Source: Malassezia japonica (taxonomy: Eukaryota; Basidiomycota; Malasseziomycetes; Malasseziales; Malasseziaceae). Taken from it: a stretch of DNA of 64,000 bases. The stretch spans positions 1-64,000 of the forward strand of contig NC_083370.1 of the NCBI RefSeq assembly GCF_029542785.1, in the 5' to 3' direction. Positions 19,766 through 29,512 of this stretch are shown here, piece by piece (the first letter of the stretch is position 1; every line of letters starts with the position of its first letter). The translations under genes were made by a program, and so were the position numbers. The notes under the pieces are model-generated. The model had not been told where the DNA came from. It saw only the letters and a program-made list of their open reading frames with translations, and ran no database searches.

Positions 19766-20126
19766 CCTCGCTGGGATCCTGGGGCCGTGATCGCGTAGCG
19801 AAAGGCGTATTTCACCTCCACACTACGCACGTCCCCGCCCAGTGCGCGCAAGAAGCTCGCAAGGAAACAGGCCCACAGAATGTTTGCAGCTGTTGAAACA
19901 TGCATTAGAGGTCTATAAAAACATGGGGAGTTCATGGCAAAGCATGACTATCCAGGGAGGGGAATGTAGGGGGATCATGCAAGCTGACATCGTTACTCGT
20001 ATCAGGCAAGCCCACGGGGTAGAAGGCTGACAAAAAAAGATGCCGTCCATAGTTGAGTAAGGACGAAATCATGTACAACGGTACGGTTCAAGCCGTATTC
20101 CGTCTTGTGCACATTTTATAAAACCC
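19766..20126. other. Intergenic region between GID9 and MET6
   Basis: 361 bp holding the GID9 promoter and the MET6 3' region. A plus-strand CTATAAAAA near 19912 is followed by a short open frame without recognisable content. No gene is supported. Confidence 0.45.
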
Positions 20127-22473
20127 TTAAACAAACTGCTTGCGGGCGTTCTCGGCAGCGGTGACCATAGCCTTGAGCTGAGCAGTGCACTCCTCCCAGG
20201 TACGGGTCTTGAGACCGCAGTCGGGGTTGACCCAGAGCAGCTTGGGGTCGATGAACTGGGTCATCTCCTTGATGCGCTCAGTCATCTCGTCCACCGAGGG
20301 CACACGAGGCGAGTGGATGTCAAACACACCCGGGCCGATCTCGTTGGGGTACTTGGTGTTCTGGAAGATCTTGAGCAGCTTAGCATCGCTCTTGCTGTTC
20401 TCGATCGAGATCATGTCGGCGTCAAGAGCAATGACCGAGCTCATGATGTCGTTGAAGTCCGAGTAGCAGAAGTGCGAAGCGGTGTTCATGGCGTCCGAAG
20501 CGCTGCCGACCGAGAGACGGAACGAGTCGACGGCCCACTTCAGGTAGGTGTCCCACTCCTTGCGGCGGAGGGGAAGACCCTCACGGATGGCGGGCTCGTC
20601 GACCTGGACGGCCTTGATGCCAGCCTTCTCGAGGTCAGCAACCTCGTCGCGGAGAGCCAGGGCAATCTGCTTCGACTGCACGTCACGGCCAATGTCGACA
20701 CGGGGGAACGACCAGTTAAGGATAGTGACGGGGCCCGTGAGCATACCCTTCATGACCTTCTGGGTGAGGCTCTGGGCGTAGGCCGACCAGCGGACGGTCA
20801 TGGCCTTGGGGCGCGACACGTCCGAGACAATGATCGGGGGACGGACGTAGCGCGAGCCGAAGCTCTGAACCCAGGCGTTCTGGGTGAACTCGAAGCCGTC
20901 GAGCTGCTCGCCAAAGTACTGGACCATGTCGTTACGCTCGGGCTCACCGTGCACAAGCACGTCGAGGCCAAGAGCCTCCTGCTTCTCCACAACCGACTTG
21001 ATCTCGTTCTCGAGGAACTTCTCGTACTCCTCCTGCGAGATCTCGCCCTTGGTGAAGCGGGCACGGTACTGACGGATCTCCTTGGTCTGGGGGAAGGAGC
21101 CGATGGTGGTGGTCGGGAACGGCGGCAGCTTGAGGTACTGGCGCTGGATCTCGCGGCGCTGGGGGAAGGCCGACTTGCGCGAGAGGTCCTCGGGCTTGAT
21201 GTTCGCCACGCGGTCACGCACGGTCGGGTCCGAGTTCTTCTCAAAGTCGCGGCGAGCAGCAATGCTCTTGGCGTTGACGGCAAGGCGCTCCTTGGCAGCC
21301 TCGGGGTTCTGGAGGGCCAGACCGATGGTGGCAACCTCACCCGACTTCTCGGTAGCGAACGAGAACCAGTCGAGCACCTCGGGCTTCAGCTTCTTCTCGT
21401 TGGCAGTGGTAATGGGAGTGTGGAGAAGCGACGAAGACGAGGCGATCTGGACACGGTCAGCGCCGACCTTGGCAACGGCCTTCTTGGCGAGCTCGAGAGC
21501 AGCGGCAAGGTCCGTCTTCCAGATGTTACGGCCCGAAACGAGACCAAGCGAGACGCCGATCTTGGTGGGGGCAAGAGCCTCGAGGACAGGCTCGAGCTGC
21601 TCGGGCGCACGGTCCAGGTCAATGTGAAGACCGGCGATGGGCAGGTCCTTGACGATGTCAATGTTGTTCTCCAGGCGGCCAAAGTAGGTGGCGAGGAGGA
21701 TGTTGAGGCTAGGGGCAGCCTTGGCGAGGGTCTCGTAGGTCTCCTTGAACTCCTTGGCGAGCTCCTGGGCCTTGTCAATGACAAGGATGGGCTCGTCGAG
21801 CTGGACCCAGGGGGCGCCAGCAGCCGAGAGCTTCTTGAGGAGCTCACCGTAAACCTCGACCAGCTTGGGGAGGAGGGTGAACTGGTTGAAGCTCTCGCTC
21901 TTGGCGTCCTTCGAGATCTTGCCGAGCCAGAGGAGGGTCAGGGGACCGACAATGACGGGGCGGCCGTTGTAGCCAGCCTCCTTGGCCTCAACAAAGTCGT
22001 CGATGGGCTTGGTGTTGTTCAGGGAGAAGGTCGAGTTCTCCGAGAACTCGGGGACGAGGTAGTGGTAGTTCGAGTCGAACCACTTCTTCATCTCCGTGGC
22101 GGGCAGGTCAACACCACCCTTCTGGTGGCCGCGGGCCATGGCGAAGTAGGTGTCGAGGGGCGACAGACCCGAGTTCTTGTACGCGTCGGGGATGATGCCG
22201 AAAGTGTTCGAGGCATCGAGGACGTGGTCGTACAGCGAGAAGGTGCCGGTGGGGATGATGTCAACGCCCTGCTCCTTGATGGTGGCGTAGGTAGCGAGGC
22301 GCTGCTCCTTGGCGACCTGGAGGAGCTCCTCCGAGGAGGTCTTGCCACCCCAGTAGGCCTCGAGAGCCTTCTTCACCTCACGGTGGGGGCCGATACGGGG
22401 GAAACCGAGAACGGCAGAAGTACTGGAGTCGTTAGCACTTGTCCTAAAGCATTTGCTAGTGTACGTACGCCAT
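20127..22473 (-). CDS. MET6: Cobalamin-independent methionine synthase
   Basis: Exon 1 is only ATGGC (22473-22469). A 46-nt intron (GTACGT donor, GCTAAC branch) leads to exon 2 (22422-20127), giving 766 residues, the usual MetE length. The spliced start is M-A-T-S-A-V-L-G-F-P-R-I-G, the conserved family beginning; the long open frame that reads through the intron to 22667 is not the protein. The C-terminal catalytic barrel has the zinc ligands in HFCYSDFND (about residue 650) and NPDCGLKTR (about 735), plus VLVHGEPERNDMVQYF. The enzyme transfers a methyl group from 5-methyltetrahydrofolate to homocysteine. A CACGTG box lies 184 bp upstream. Strong codon bias suggests high expression. Confidence 0.96.
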
Positions 22474-23123
22474 GTTTGTATTCGAATAAAAGGACCGGTT
22501 AGTATGTACGAGCGCTGCTCGAACAGGGATCCTAATGGTAAGAAGACAAGCTGTGTCCGGCACGGCTGGCTACTTGAGTCTTCCGACACCCCCTCCTTCC
22601 CCCGCCCGGCGCCGCGCCGTACTGGATACATTCGCCAGCAAGCTGCTTCATGCATCCACGTGTACAATTATTCGCGGGGGACATGCATGCGTTCATTTCC
22701 ATTGGTGGCCCATGCAGCCAGTCATGCGCGTTTACAGCGTGGAAGAAGCACATCACGCCACCAGCCCACGCACTTTGGCCGTAGAAGAAAATGGATATCG
22801 TAGCCAATCAGATACGCGCCAGCGCCATCGTGGCTTCCCAAGCGTTGGACGGACGACCGACGCGACGCGGGTGTGTTGGGCAGAAGATTACACGCCGGGA
22901 ATCATTGCATCTGGGAGCGAACTTCAATAGCGAAACAGAAAAAAGGAAATGATGAACATTAATCGCACCAAAGGGGGCTACCTCTATGTACAGTAACCAT
23001 GGACAGAATAAATATCACAATTGTCTTGGGTGTCAAGGTGGGGGAAGCAATTTAACAATTCACCTCGATATCAACTTGGGAATTCAAATGAAGGATGTAT
23101 TTTAGGTTGAACAGAAGAGTTGC
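22474..23123. other. 650-bp region between MET6 and the Cys-rich gene
   Basis: It contains the MET6 promoter and the 3' region of the next gene. CACGTG is at 22657-22662 and a CCAAT element (GCCAATCAG) near 22802. Short open frames at 22453-22930 have no recognisable content. Confidence 0.45.
22657..22662. promoter_or_regulatory. CACGTG box upstream of MET6
   Basis: CACGTG sits 184 bp upstream of the MET6 start codon. In ascomycete yeasts Cbf1 binds this hexamer at methionine-pathway genes together with Met4; a similar role here is inference. The same hexamer is found near many unrelated genes of the window, so it may be a general promoter element. Confidence 0.4.
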
Positions 23124-23727
23124 TTAGCAGTACTGGCCCTTGATGACCTGCTCGCAGCCATCCTCATCGTTGCCGATGTTGCAGTCGCCGGCGTTGACGC
23201 AGCAGCGGATGCAGGCGCGGCGCTGCTTGGGCTCGATAAGCTCGACGTACGAGGCGTAGCCGAGACAGACCGAGCCGGCGGGGTTGCCGCGGCCACCGTC
23301 ACCACCGTTCGAGTCGTACTGGCCACCGTCGTCGTTCGAGACGAGGGTGCTCTGGACCTTGGGGTTGATGCAACCAGTGAGCTGGGCGTACTTCTTGGTC
23401 TTCTTGAAGTGAACCTCGGTCCAGAAGCCCGAGTTCAGCTTGCCCTGCTCCGACGAGTAGGGCTTGGTGCAGAACGAGCGCATGCCACCCGGGTGCTCAC
23501 TGTCGCCGATGGTCTGCTTGGACTTGGGGAGGATAATGCAGTGGTCCGAGGCGCTGGTGATCCAAACCTGCTTGGAACTGTAGGATGGTTAGCATACATA
23601 TTCACGGAAAAAGGGGTGTTGATACATACGGCGAGGCGCGCTTGACCACGTCCTGGGGAGCAGCCTGGGCGACCGAGATAAGGCCAAAGGCGAAAGCAGC
23701 CGAAACAAGAGCCTTGAAAGAAACCAT
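23124..23727 (-). CDS. Secreted Cys-rich protein of a widespread fungal family
   Basis: Exons 23727-23630 and 23577-23124 are joined by a 52-nt intron (GTATGT donor, GCTAAC branch, ACAG acceptor), giving 183 residues. The first exon encodes a signal peptide (MVSFKALVSAAFAFGLISVA) ending near AQA-APQ and a KR site that could be a Kex2-type cleavage. The body carries VWITSASDHCIILP, RSFCTKPY, GGQYDSNGGDGGRGNPAGS and a Cys-rich tail (CIRCCVNAGDCNIGNDEDGC). The order of blocks, including the G-rich loop ending in GNP and the tail CxxCC, resembles a family of small secreted proteins found in many basidiomycetes and ascomycetes; its function is not known to me. Confidence 0.78.
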
Positions 23728-24253
23728 TCTTGAGGGGGAAATGGAAGGGGTGTAAGACTTCCTTTAGACAATGTCCTAGCTTTAAGAGCTTGTCAGGCTT
23801 GTGTTCAAAATAGGACTGCTTAGTCCCGGTCGTGTTATATGTTCAGCAGACAGTGTACGCCGAGCAACCGCGATCGGCTGTTTAGGGTATTTTGAGAATT
23901 CAGTGCATATCGGAAGTCCGCTGCGCAGGCAATTCCAAGGTCCCTCCCCTCGTTTTTGCTGTGCCAAGGCTCTTGGGCGGCCACATTCTGTTACAACAAG
24001 CACCTAATCGGCCGAGTTTGTGTAATGGACCCATGTGGGCGCCATGTGTCGCGGATCTCCGAGGTATGCGCGCCCGGCAGCTCGGGGAGGTCACGTTTGT
24101 GCATGTTTGGTGCAGCTTGAGCGCAGGAAACATTCCGACTGGCTTGTCCGAACATTGGATAAACCCTATTGTATAATCTATACGCTGGGCTGCGGCGCGC
24201 CGTATAATAGTTGTCGCGCTTAGCGAGAGTTTTGGCCCCCTGACCCTCTGACC
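23728..24253. other. 526-bp divergent promoter region
   Basis: This is shared upstream space of the Cys-rich secreted gene (minus) and the Mala s 1 homologue (plus), two secreted-protein genes. A TCGGCCGAG motif lies near 24008. A long minus-strand frame (23900-25252) crosses it but is the shadow of the Mala s 1 gene. Confidence 0.5.
24203..24208 (+). promoter_or_regulatory. Candidate TATA box (TATAAT) of the Mala s 1 homologue
   Basis: TATAAT lies about 50 bp upstream of the start codon at 24254; another TATAAT is near 24172. Both are in the divergent promoter. Assigned by motif and position only. Confidence 0.35.
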
Positions 24254-25309
24254 ATGCGTACCACCGCCCTGTACTCGGCTGCTGTTGCGCTCGCTTGCGC
24301 CTGCTCTACGGCGTGGGCTGCTGCTCTCCCTGACCAGATCAATGTGAACACGAAGAACCTGTCCCCTGAGGACAGCGTGTACGACCGTACGCGCGGTGTT
24401 TTCTACCAGTCCAACCTCTGGAAGGGCTTGATTGAGGTGTTTGACCCCAAGAAGAAGTCGCACTTCAACATCAGGATCGACGGTGTCTCGTCGAGCGGTG
24501 ACGGCCAGCAGCAGATGTCGGGTCTGTCGCTGTCCTCGCACGACAACGCCAAGCGTCTGTTCGCTGTCGCCAAGAACGCCAACTCGTTCAACTTTGGCAA
24601 CCAGAAGGACCACGGCCCTTCGTCGTTCCACGCGTTCGACCTCCCTGTGAACGAGAACAGCAAGCCCGTCTGGTCGGTGTACTTTGACGACATCCAGAAC
24701 CAGTTCGAGCAGAAGTACGGCACGCGTCCCTTTGGCACGGTCGACTCGACTCAGGACAACGACGGCAACTCGTACGTGATCTTTGCTCTTGGTATGCCCG
24801 CTATTGCCAAGATCAGCCCTGACGGTAAGACCGTCACCACCTGGGCGCACGAGAAGAGCAACGGCAACCAGCGCCCCGGTTACTCGGGCATTGCCTTTGA
24901 CCCCGCTACCAACCGTATCCTCACCTTTGGCGGCCCCCGCCCCCTGACCTCGTTCGACGCGAGCAAGAAGCACGGTACCCCCGAGGCTGTCAAGATCAAC
25001 GGCAACTTTGGCACGCTCGACGGTACCGAGAAGCTCGTCTTCGTCCCTGTGGGCCAGAAGACGGTCCTGGTCGGCGCCCGCGCCCCGTACGCCATTTCGT
25101 TCTCGACGAACGACAACTGGTCGAGCGCCTCGATCAAGAAGACTAAGCGCGACGAGCTTAAGAACAGCGGCTTCACTGCTGTGACCGACTACTACAACGG
25201 CAAGCAGCAGGGCATCTACGGCAGCAGCGCCTTCTTCAGCGACGGTGTGCACGGTGGCCGTACCAACTGGCCCCTGTACAAGCTCGACTCGAGCATCCTG
25301 CAGTTCTAA
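24254..25309 (+). CDS. Mala s 1-type secreted allergen (beta-propeller)
   Basis: The 351-residue intronless product starts with a signal peptide (MRTTALYSAAVALACACSTAWA) followed by ALPDQINVNTKNLSPED. It matches the Malassezia allergen Mala s 1 across its length. Clear blocks are YDRTRGVFYQSNLWKG, GDGQQQMSGLSLSSHDN, KNANSFNF, LGMPAIAKISPDGK, QRPGYSGIAFDP, GTEKLVFVPVG, LVGARAPYAISF and HGGRTNWPLYKLDSSIL. Mala s 1 is a six-bladed propeller of the cell surface and binds phosphoinositides in vitro; it resembles the fungal Tri14/SMP-30-like fold. Its presence is the strongest single marker that this is a Malassezia chromosome. Strong codon bias suggests abundant product. Confidence 0.95.
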   Translation: MRTTALYSAAVALACACSTAWAAALPDQINVNTKNLSPEDSVYDRTRGVFYQSNLWKGLIEVFDPKKKSHFNIRIDGVSSSGDGQQQMSGLSLSSHDNAKRLFAVAKNANSFNFGNQKDHGPSSFHAFDLPVNENSKPVWSVYFDDIQNQFEQKYGTRPFGTVDSTQDNDGNSYVIFALGMPAIAKISPDGKTVTTWAHEKSNGNQRPGYSGIAFDPATNRILTFGGPRPLTSFDASKKHGTPEAVKINGNFGTLDGTEKLVFVPVGQKTVLVGARAPYAISFSTNDNWSSASIKKTKRDELKNSGFTAVTDYYNGKQQGIYGSSAFFSDGVHGGRTNWPLYKLDSSILQF

Positions 25310-25448
25310 GAAACGCAGGCGCTACGTTCCTTCATACTTTATTTAACGCAGTCCACTCAGCTCATAGACTCTGAATTCTTTTCTGTGGTTGCGCGCCGCC
25401 CACAGACGGCCCTTTCCTCCACTCGGACGCGGTGTTGTTCTGCGGCCC

Positions 25449-26446
25449 ATGACGTCGCTGACGCTGTCGTTGGCGACGGTATGCGTCGCGTACGTGTACC
25501 CCATGTACGCGACGTACAAGGTCTTGACTGCAGCGTCGCGGAACGGATCGACGCTGAACGCATACAAATGGCACGCGCAGAGCGGCAAAGGAAAGCGGGG
25601 ACAGGCGCAGGAGAAGCCGACGGAGCTCGCCGAGCTCGAGACGCTTGCGATGTACTGGTGTGTGATTGCAATAGTGCGTGTCGCCGAGGCATGGGGAGAA
25701 TGGTCATGGAAATGGTTCGTGTCCTTCCTAACGCAGGATCCCGTTCTATCCCCACGTCAAGTTTGCGTTTGTCCTCTGGCTTGTGCTGCCGCAGACGCGC
25801 GGCGCCTCGCTGCTTTTTACGCGCTACGTGTCGCCGTTCCTTACAGAGCACGAGAGCGACATTGACAATTTCATGGACAGGGCCCGTGAGCGGCTCGTCG
25901 CGATTTCCAGCACCACGTTTGGCGTCGTGGTGAATATCCTCCGCAGCGAAGCGGGTGAATGGACTACTGCTGCCGTACGTCACACGACTTACCCAGATAC
26001 GCGCCCATGAGCCACCGCCTCGTGCCGCGCCGCCTCCCCGTGCCGCGCCGCCGCCCCGTGCCGCGCCACCGCCGCGCGAAGAGCCCGCTCCCGAACCGGT
26101 GCATGAGCCCGTGTATGAGCCGGTGCAAGAAAAGCCGCCGCCGCCTGCGCCCAAGCCCCGCCGTGGCCCGTATCCGAATGCACTGCCTACACCGCCTGCG
26201 CCCGGCCCACCGGTACCCCCGCCGACGATGCATAACCCCGCCGAAGGCGCGCTGGAGCAGGTCACGCAGCTGCTGCAAACCAGTGCGCCGTACGTTGCTG
26301 CGACCGGCGCCTCGGCCCTGCAGTGGATTTCGTCTACAGCGCATGCCGCCGAAGAGGCCGCCAAGCAGCGGCACGAAGAGGCGGCGTCGAGTGGCTCGCG
26401 GCGGCGCAACCGCTTCTTTTCCAAGGCGGACAAGATGGAAACATAG
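25449..26446 (+). CDS. TB2/DP1/HVA22 (REEP/Yop1) family membrane-shaping protein with Pro-rich tail
   Basis: Three exons (25449-25714, 25737-25974, 25997-26446) are separated by two introns of exactly 22 nt; the product is 317 residues. The first half is the TB2/DP1/HVA22 domain: YPMYATYKVLTA, LETLAMYWCVIAIVRVAEAW, then across the splice IPFYPHVKFAFVLWLVLPQT and LFTRYVSPFLTEHESDID. Hydrophobic hairpins of this family curve ER membranes. The C-terminal part is unusual: four near-identical PPPRAA units (about residues 172-190), an acidic-proline stretch and a serine/arginine-rich end. Both splices restore canonical family residues. The gene converges on the tyrosine phosphatase gene, 8 bp apart. 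Confidence 0.87.
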
Positions 26447-26454
26447 TTCATACC

Positions 26455-27316
26455 CTACGACTGACTCGCCTGTGCGGCCAACTCGATCGCACTCGCCAGG
26501 GTCACCAGCTGACCCGGCGTCTGGACCATCCCTGCGCGAAAGTGGCGCATATGCCGTGTGATGTATGCGGCCAGATCCATGCTCGGCACGGCCGTGCGCT
26601 GGGCAGCCGGCAGCTGCTGTGCGAGAAATGCGCCGATGAGCGTGCCGGAGCGGCCGATGCCGGCGGAGCAGTGGACCCACAGCGGGGCCGCCTCGGCCCC
26701 GAGGCGAGCCTGTTCAACGGCTGTGAGCAGGCCCATAAGCTGCGGCGTGGGCAGCGCGCCGTGGTCCTGCCACCCTGTATAGTGTAGAAGCGTAAGTTCG
26801 TGGCTGGCCTCGCCGTGCGTGAGCTGCAAGCGCCGGAGTATGAGGCCGCGCGTCTCGCTCGGCTCCTCGCCCAGCATCCTCACCACCCACTCGCCCTCCT
26901 CGATCGGGGAAGAGGTACTGCTGGGCCAGTACTGATGGCTCTTGATCATGTCGCGCTCGACGAGCGGCGTGAGATTGAGCAGCACGCCCACGCGCTCTGC
27001 GCAGAGGTGGTGGTAGAACGCGCCAAACGTCGACGGCGTCGGTGCCTGCGATGCGATGCACGATGCGGCGCCCGCGCTGCTCTCTGGCAGCGGCGGGATG
27101 CGCGACGCGTTCACGTAGGGGTCCGGCAGCAGAGCGTGGTCGTCTGGGTGAGCTAGGCTACGTACACGGCAGCACATTGGTATACCGATTCGCGCTCGCA
27201 TTGCGCAGTGCACTTGCGAATGAGTGTTCCGACGTGTCGCCGCGCGTCCAGTCCACATGGTTCAGCACCGCGAGCACCTCGGCGGCGCGCTGGGGCCACG
27301 GCCGTGCCTCGGACAT
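26455..27316 (-). CDS. Protein tyrosine phosphatase, classical type
   Basis: Exons 27316-27166 and 27143-26455 are joined by a 22-nt intron; the product is 279 residues. The splice rebuilds the canonical NRYTNVLPYDHALL segment, and PDPYVNASRI follows. The catalytic signature is WVHCSAGIGRSGTLIGAFL (Cys about residue 209), and the WPD-loop position reads YTGWQDHGALPTP, where the usual Asp-Pro is shifted to W-Q-D-H. The general acid Asp is therefore present in a modified loop. The end has a QTPGQL Q-loop. An in-frame upstream Met at 27373 would add 19 residues and overlap the EXO70 start. The partner or pathway is unknown; MAP-kinase dephosphorylation is common in fungi. Confidence 0.86.
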
Positions 27317-27348
27317 CAAAGTGGAGGCGGGTCCGTTCCGGCGACGAG

Positions 27349-29296
27349 ATGGTGTATCCGGCGCGTGTTGCATCCTCGTCGGTCGCTCCGGCGATGGACA
27401 GCGACATGGCGTTGGCCGAGATGGAGCTCTTGGAGCAGAACCAAAAGCGGCTCGCGAATCTGACCGGGCGCATGACCACGATTTTGAACGGCTTCGACCG
27501 CCGCCTGGTGAAGCTCGAGAGCAGTATCCTTCCGATCCACCGCAGCACGCAACAGCTCAGTCATATCAGCTCGAACATTGAGTCGACACAACAGGAGCTC
27601 AGTCGGAGTCTGCAGCACTACGGTGTAGTGGTCGACGAGGAGCCGCTGATCCTCCGCGGCCCGAATCCCCGCGATCCGTGGCCCTATTTGGAGGCGATCC
27701 AGCGCGTGGCCCAAGGCATCGTCCAGACCAGGGCGGGCGAGCTGAAAAATCCCGAGCAGGTCGTGAGCAAGATGGAGACGCTGCGCGACCTCGGCGCAGG
27801 CAACGTCGCCGAGCTCGTTCGGGAGTATACCTCGACGGAATCGCGACCGATCGACCTGCGCGCCTATCTCGACCAGCAGCACGGATTGCCTACGCTCTCG
27901 AGCGAGTGCCTGACCTCGATCAAGGCTTTGCTGCAGTTCCTCTCGACGCTCGAGCACGGCGCTCGTCGCGCCGAGTCGCCGTTTCACCTCGCCCTGGCGT
28001 CTTATGCACAGGTGCGCAGCGCATACTGCAGCGCGTGCCTTGCGCCGCTCGTCGAGCAGATCACCGGCGTGGCGAACGTGGTACAGGACCCGTCCGTTCA
28101 CGCGCCACGCGAGGCGCTGGTCGAGTACAAGCGCGGCTCGGCGGGCTTTTACAACTGGCTGCAAGGCATGCTGGGCATGCTCCAGAATGAGCGCGCAATC
28201 GCCGCAGCCCTCTTTGAGGGCATGAGCTGGCAGAATGTCGAAACACATACCTTTACGAGCGTCGTACAGCCGCTCGTCACGTCGGTCAGCGCGCTCCTGC
28301 CGACGCTCCTGCCGCGGCTGCAGCACGGCCTCAACGCGCACCGCTTCTTTGTGCTGGACTTTTTGGGGGCGGGCAGTGCGGTGCTAGGGCCGGACGGACA
28401 GCGCTGGAGCAGCGCGCTGAAGAGCACGCAGCTTCCGTTAGACCTGCCGACGGCCATGGTCCAGACGCGCCAGGACGCGGTGCAGTTCTTCCCCGAAGTC
28501 TTGCGCGATATCAAGGTGATCCCCGTGCAGCGCGAGCATGACGTGCTCCATGTGGACGTCAGCGACATTGCGCGGCTCGGCGTGCAGCTCCTGCGCGGTA
28601 TGGCCGAGTACCAGGACGTGCTCCTCGGCCTGCTCCAGACGCTCCCCGCCAAGAACTGGAGCGATAGCGAGTCCGCGGCGCGGACCACGCAGAGCACCGG
28701 CGCGGACGGACTCTACTCGGACTATATCTTTGACGTGCTCGCGTCGATCGTCTCTTCGCTCGAGCGCTCGGTCGCGGCGGTGCCCCAGGCGACGGTCGCA
28801 GCAATCTTTTTGCTGAACAACACCTCGTACCTGCAGCAAGAGGTGAGCCAGATGCACGGCATTCTGCCGCCTGCGGCCGCCGCCTCGATCGACCAGCTGC
28901 TTAAGCAGGCGCTGCGCTCCGCCCGCACGTCCTACTTGGAGTCGTGGAACAATGTGGTCAACTCGCTCGTGGACGACGGGCCGTCGCTCTCCCGCGCCGG
29001 CACGATCGGCAAGCTGGGCGTGCTGAGCAACAACGAGCGCAACCGCGACACGACCGCGCGCTTCTTTGAGCAGATCAGCGAGAAGGAGCGCATTCACCGG
29101 ACGCAGCCGCTGCTGCGCAGCAACCGTGCGCTGCTCGAGTCGCTCCGCGACGACGTCGTTCGGTACGTATCCAGTCTAACGCAGCCTCGTATGCCCACTC
29201 TACTCGGTCTACTCGGCGAAGCAAAAAGGCGACGCCCGGACCCGCCGCCCCAGCGAGCGCGAGGTGGAGGCGATCCTCATGCAGCTCTTTCTCTAG
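27349..29296 (+). CDS. EXO70: Exocyst complex subunit Exo70
   Basis: Exon 1 (27349-29162) and exon 2 (29185-29296) are joined by a 22-nt intron; the product is 641 residues. The short second exon provides the conserved Exo70 end (PLYSVYSAKQKGDARTRRPSEREVEAIL, then MQLFL), which would be lost otherwise. The N-terminus is coiled-coil (MELLEQNQKRLANLTGRM). The body is a stack of helices including NNTSYLQQEV near residue 490. Exo70 binds PI(4,5)P2 and Rho GTPases and tethers secretory vesicles at the plasma membrane. A later Met at 27394 (MDSDMALAEM) is an alternative start. It is divergent from the phosphatase gene by only 32-77 bp. Confidence 0.92.
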
Positions 29297-29512
29297 GCCA
29301 TAGTGTGGAGCGGCGCGTAATTTTGGCTTATTCATTGTGGGGTAGATTCTGCATGAACGTGTTCTAGCACGGTGTCGCTATTGCCACCGTGCTGCGCGCA
29401 GCACGTTTATTACCCCCACCATCTCTCTCTCTCTGCTCACAAGCTGGTCTTGTGTGCATTAACCCTTGAATCGAATCCTTCTCCTCGCGCACGCTGGTAG
29501 TGCGTTCTCACC

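Noticed and set aside
22469..22667. N-terminal extension of MET6 read from the long frame (846 residues)
   Set aside because: It reads through a canonical 46-nt intron; the spliced start M-A-T-S-A-V-L-G-F-P gives the exact family N-terminus and length.
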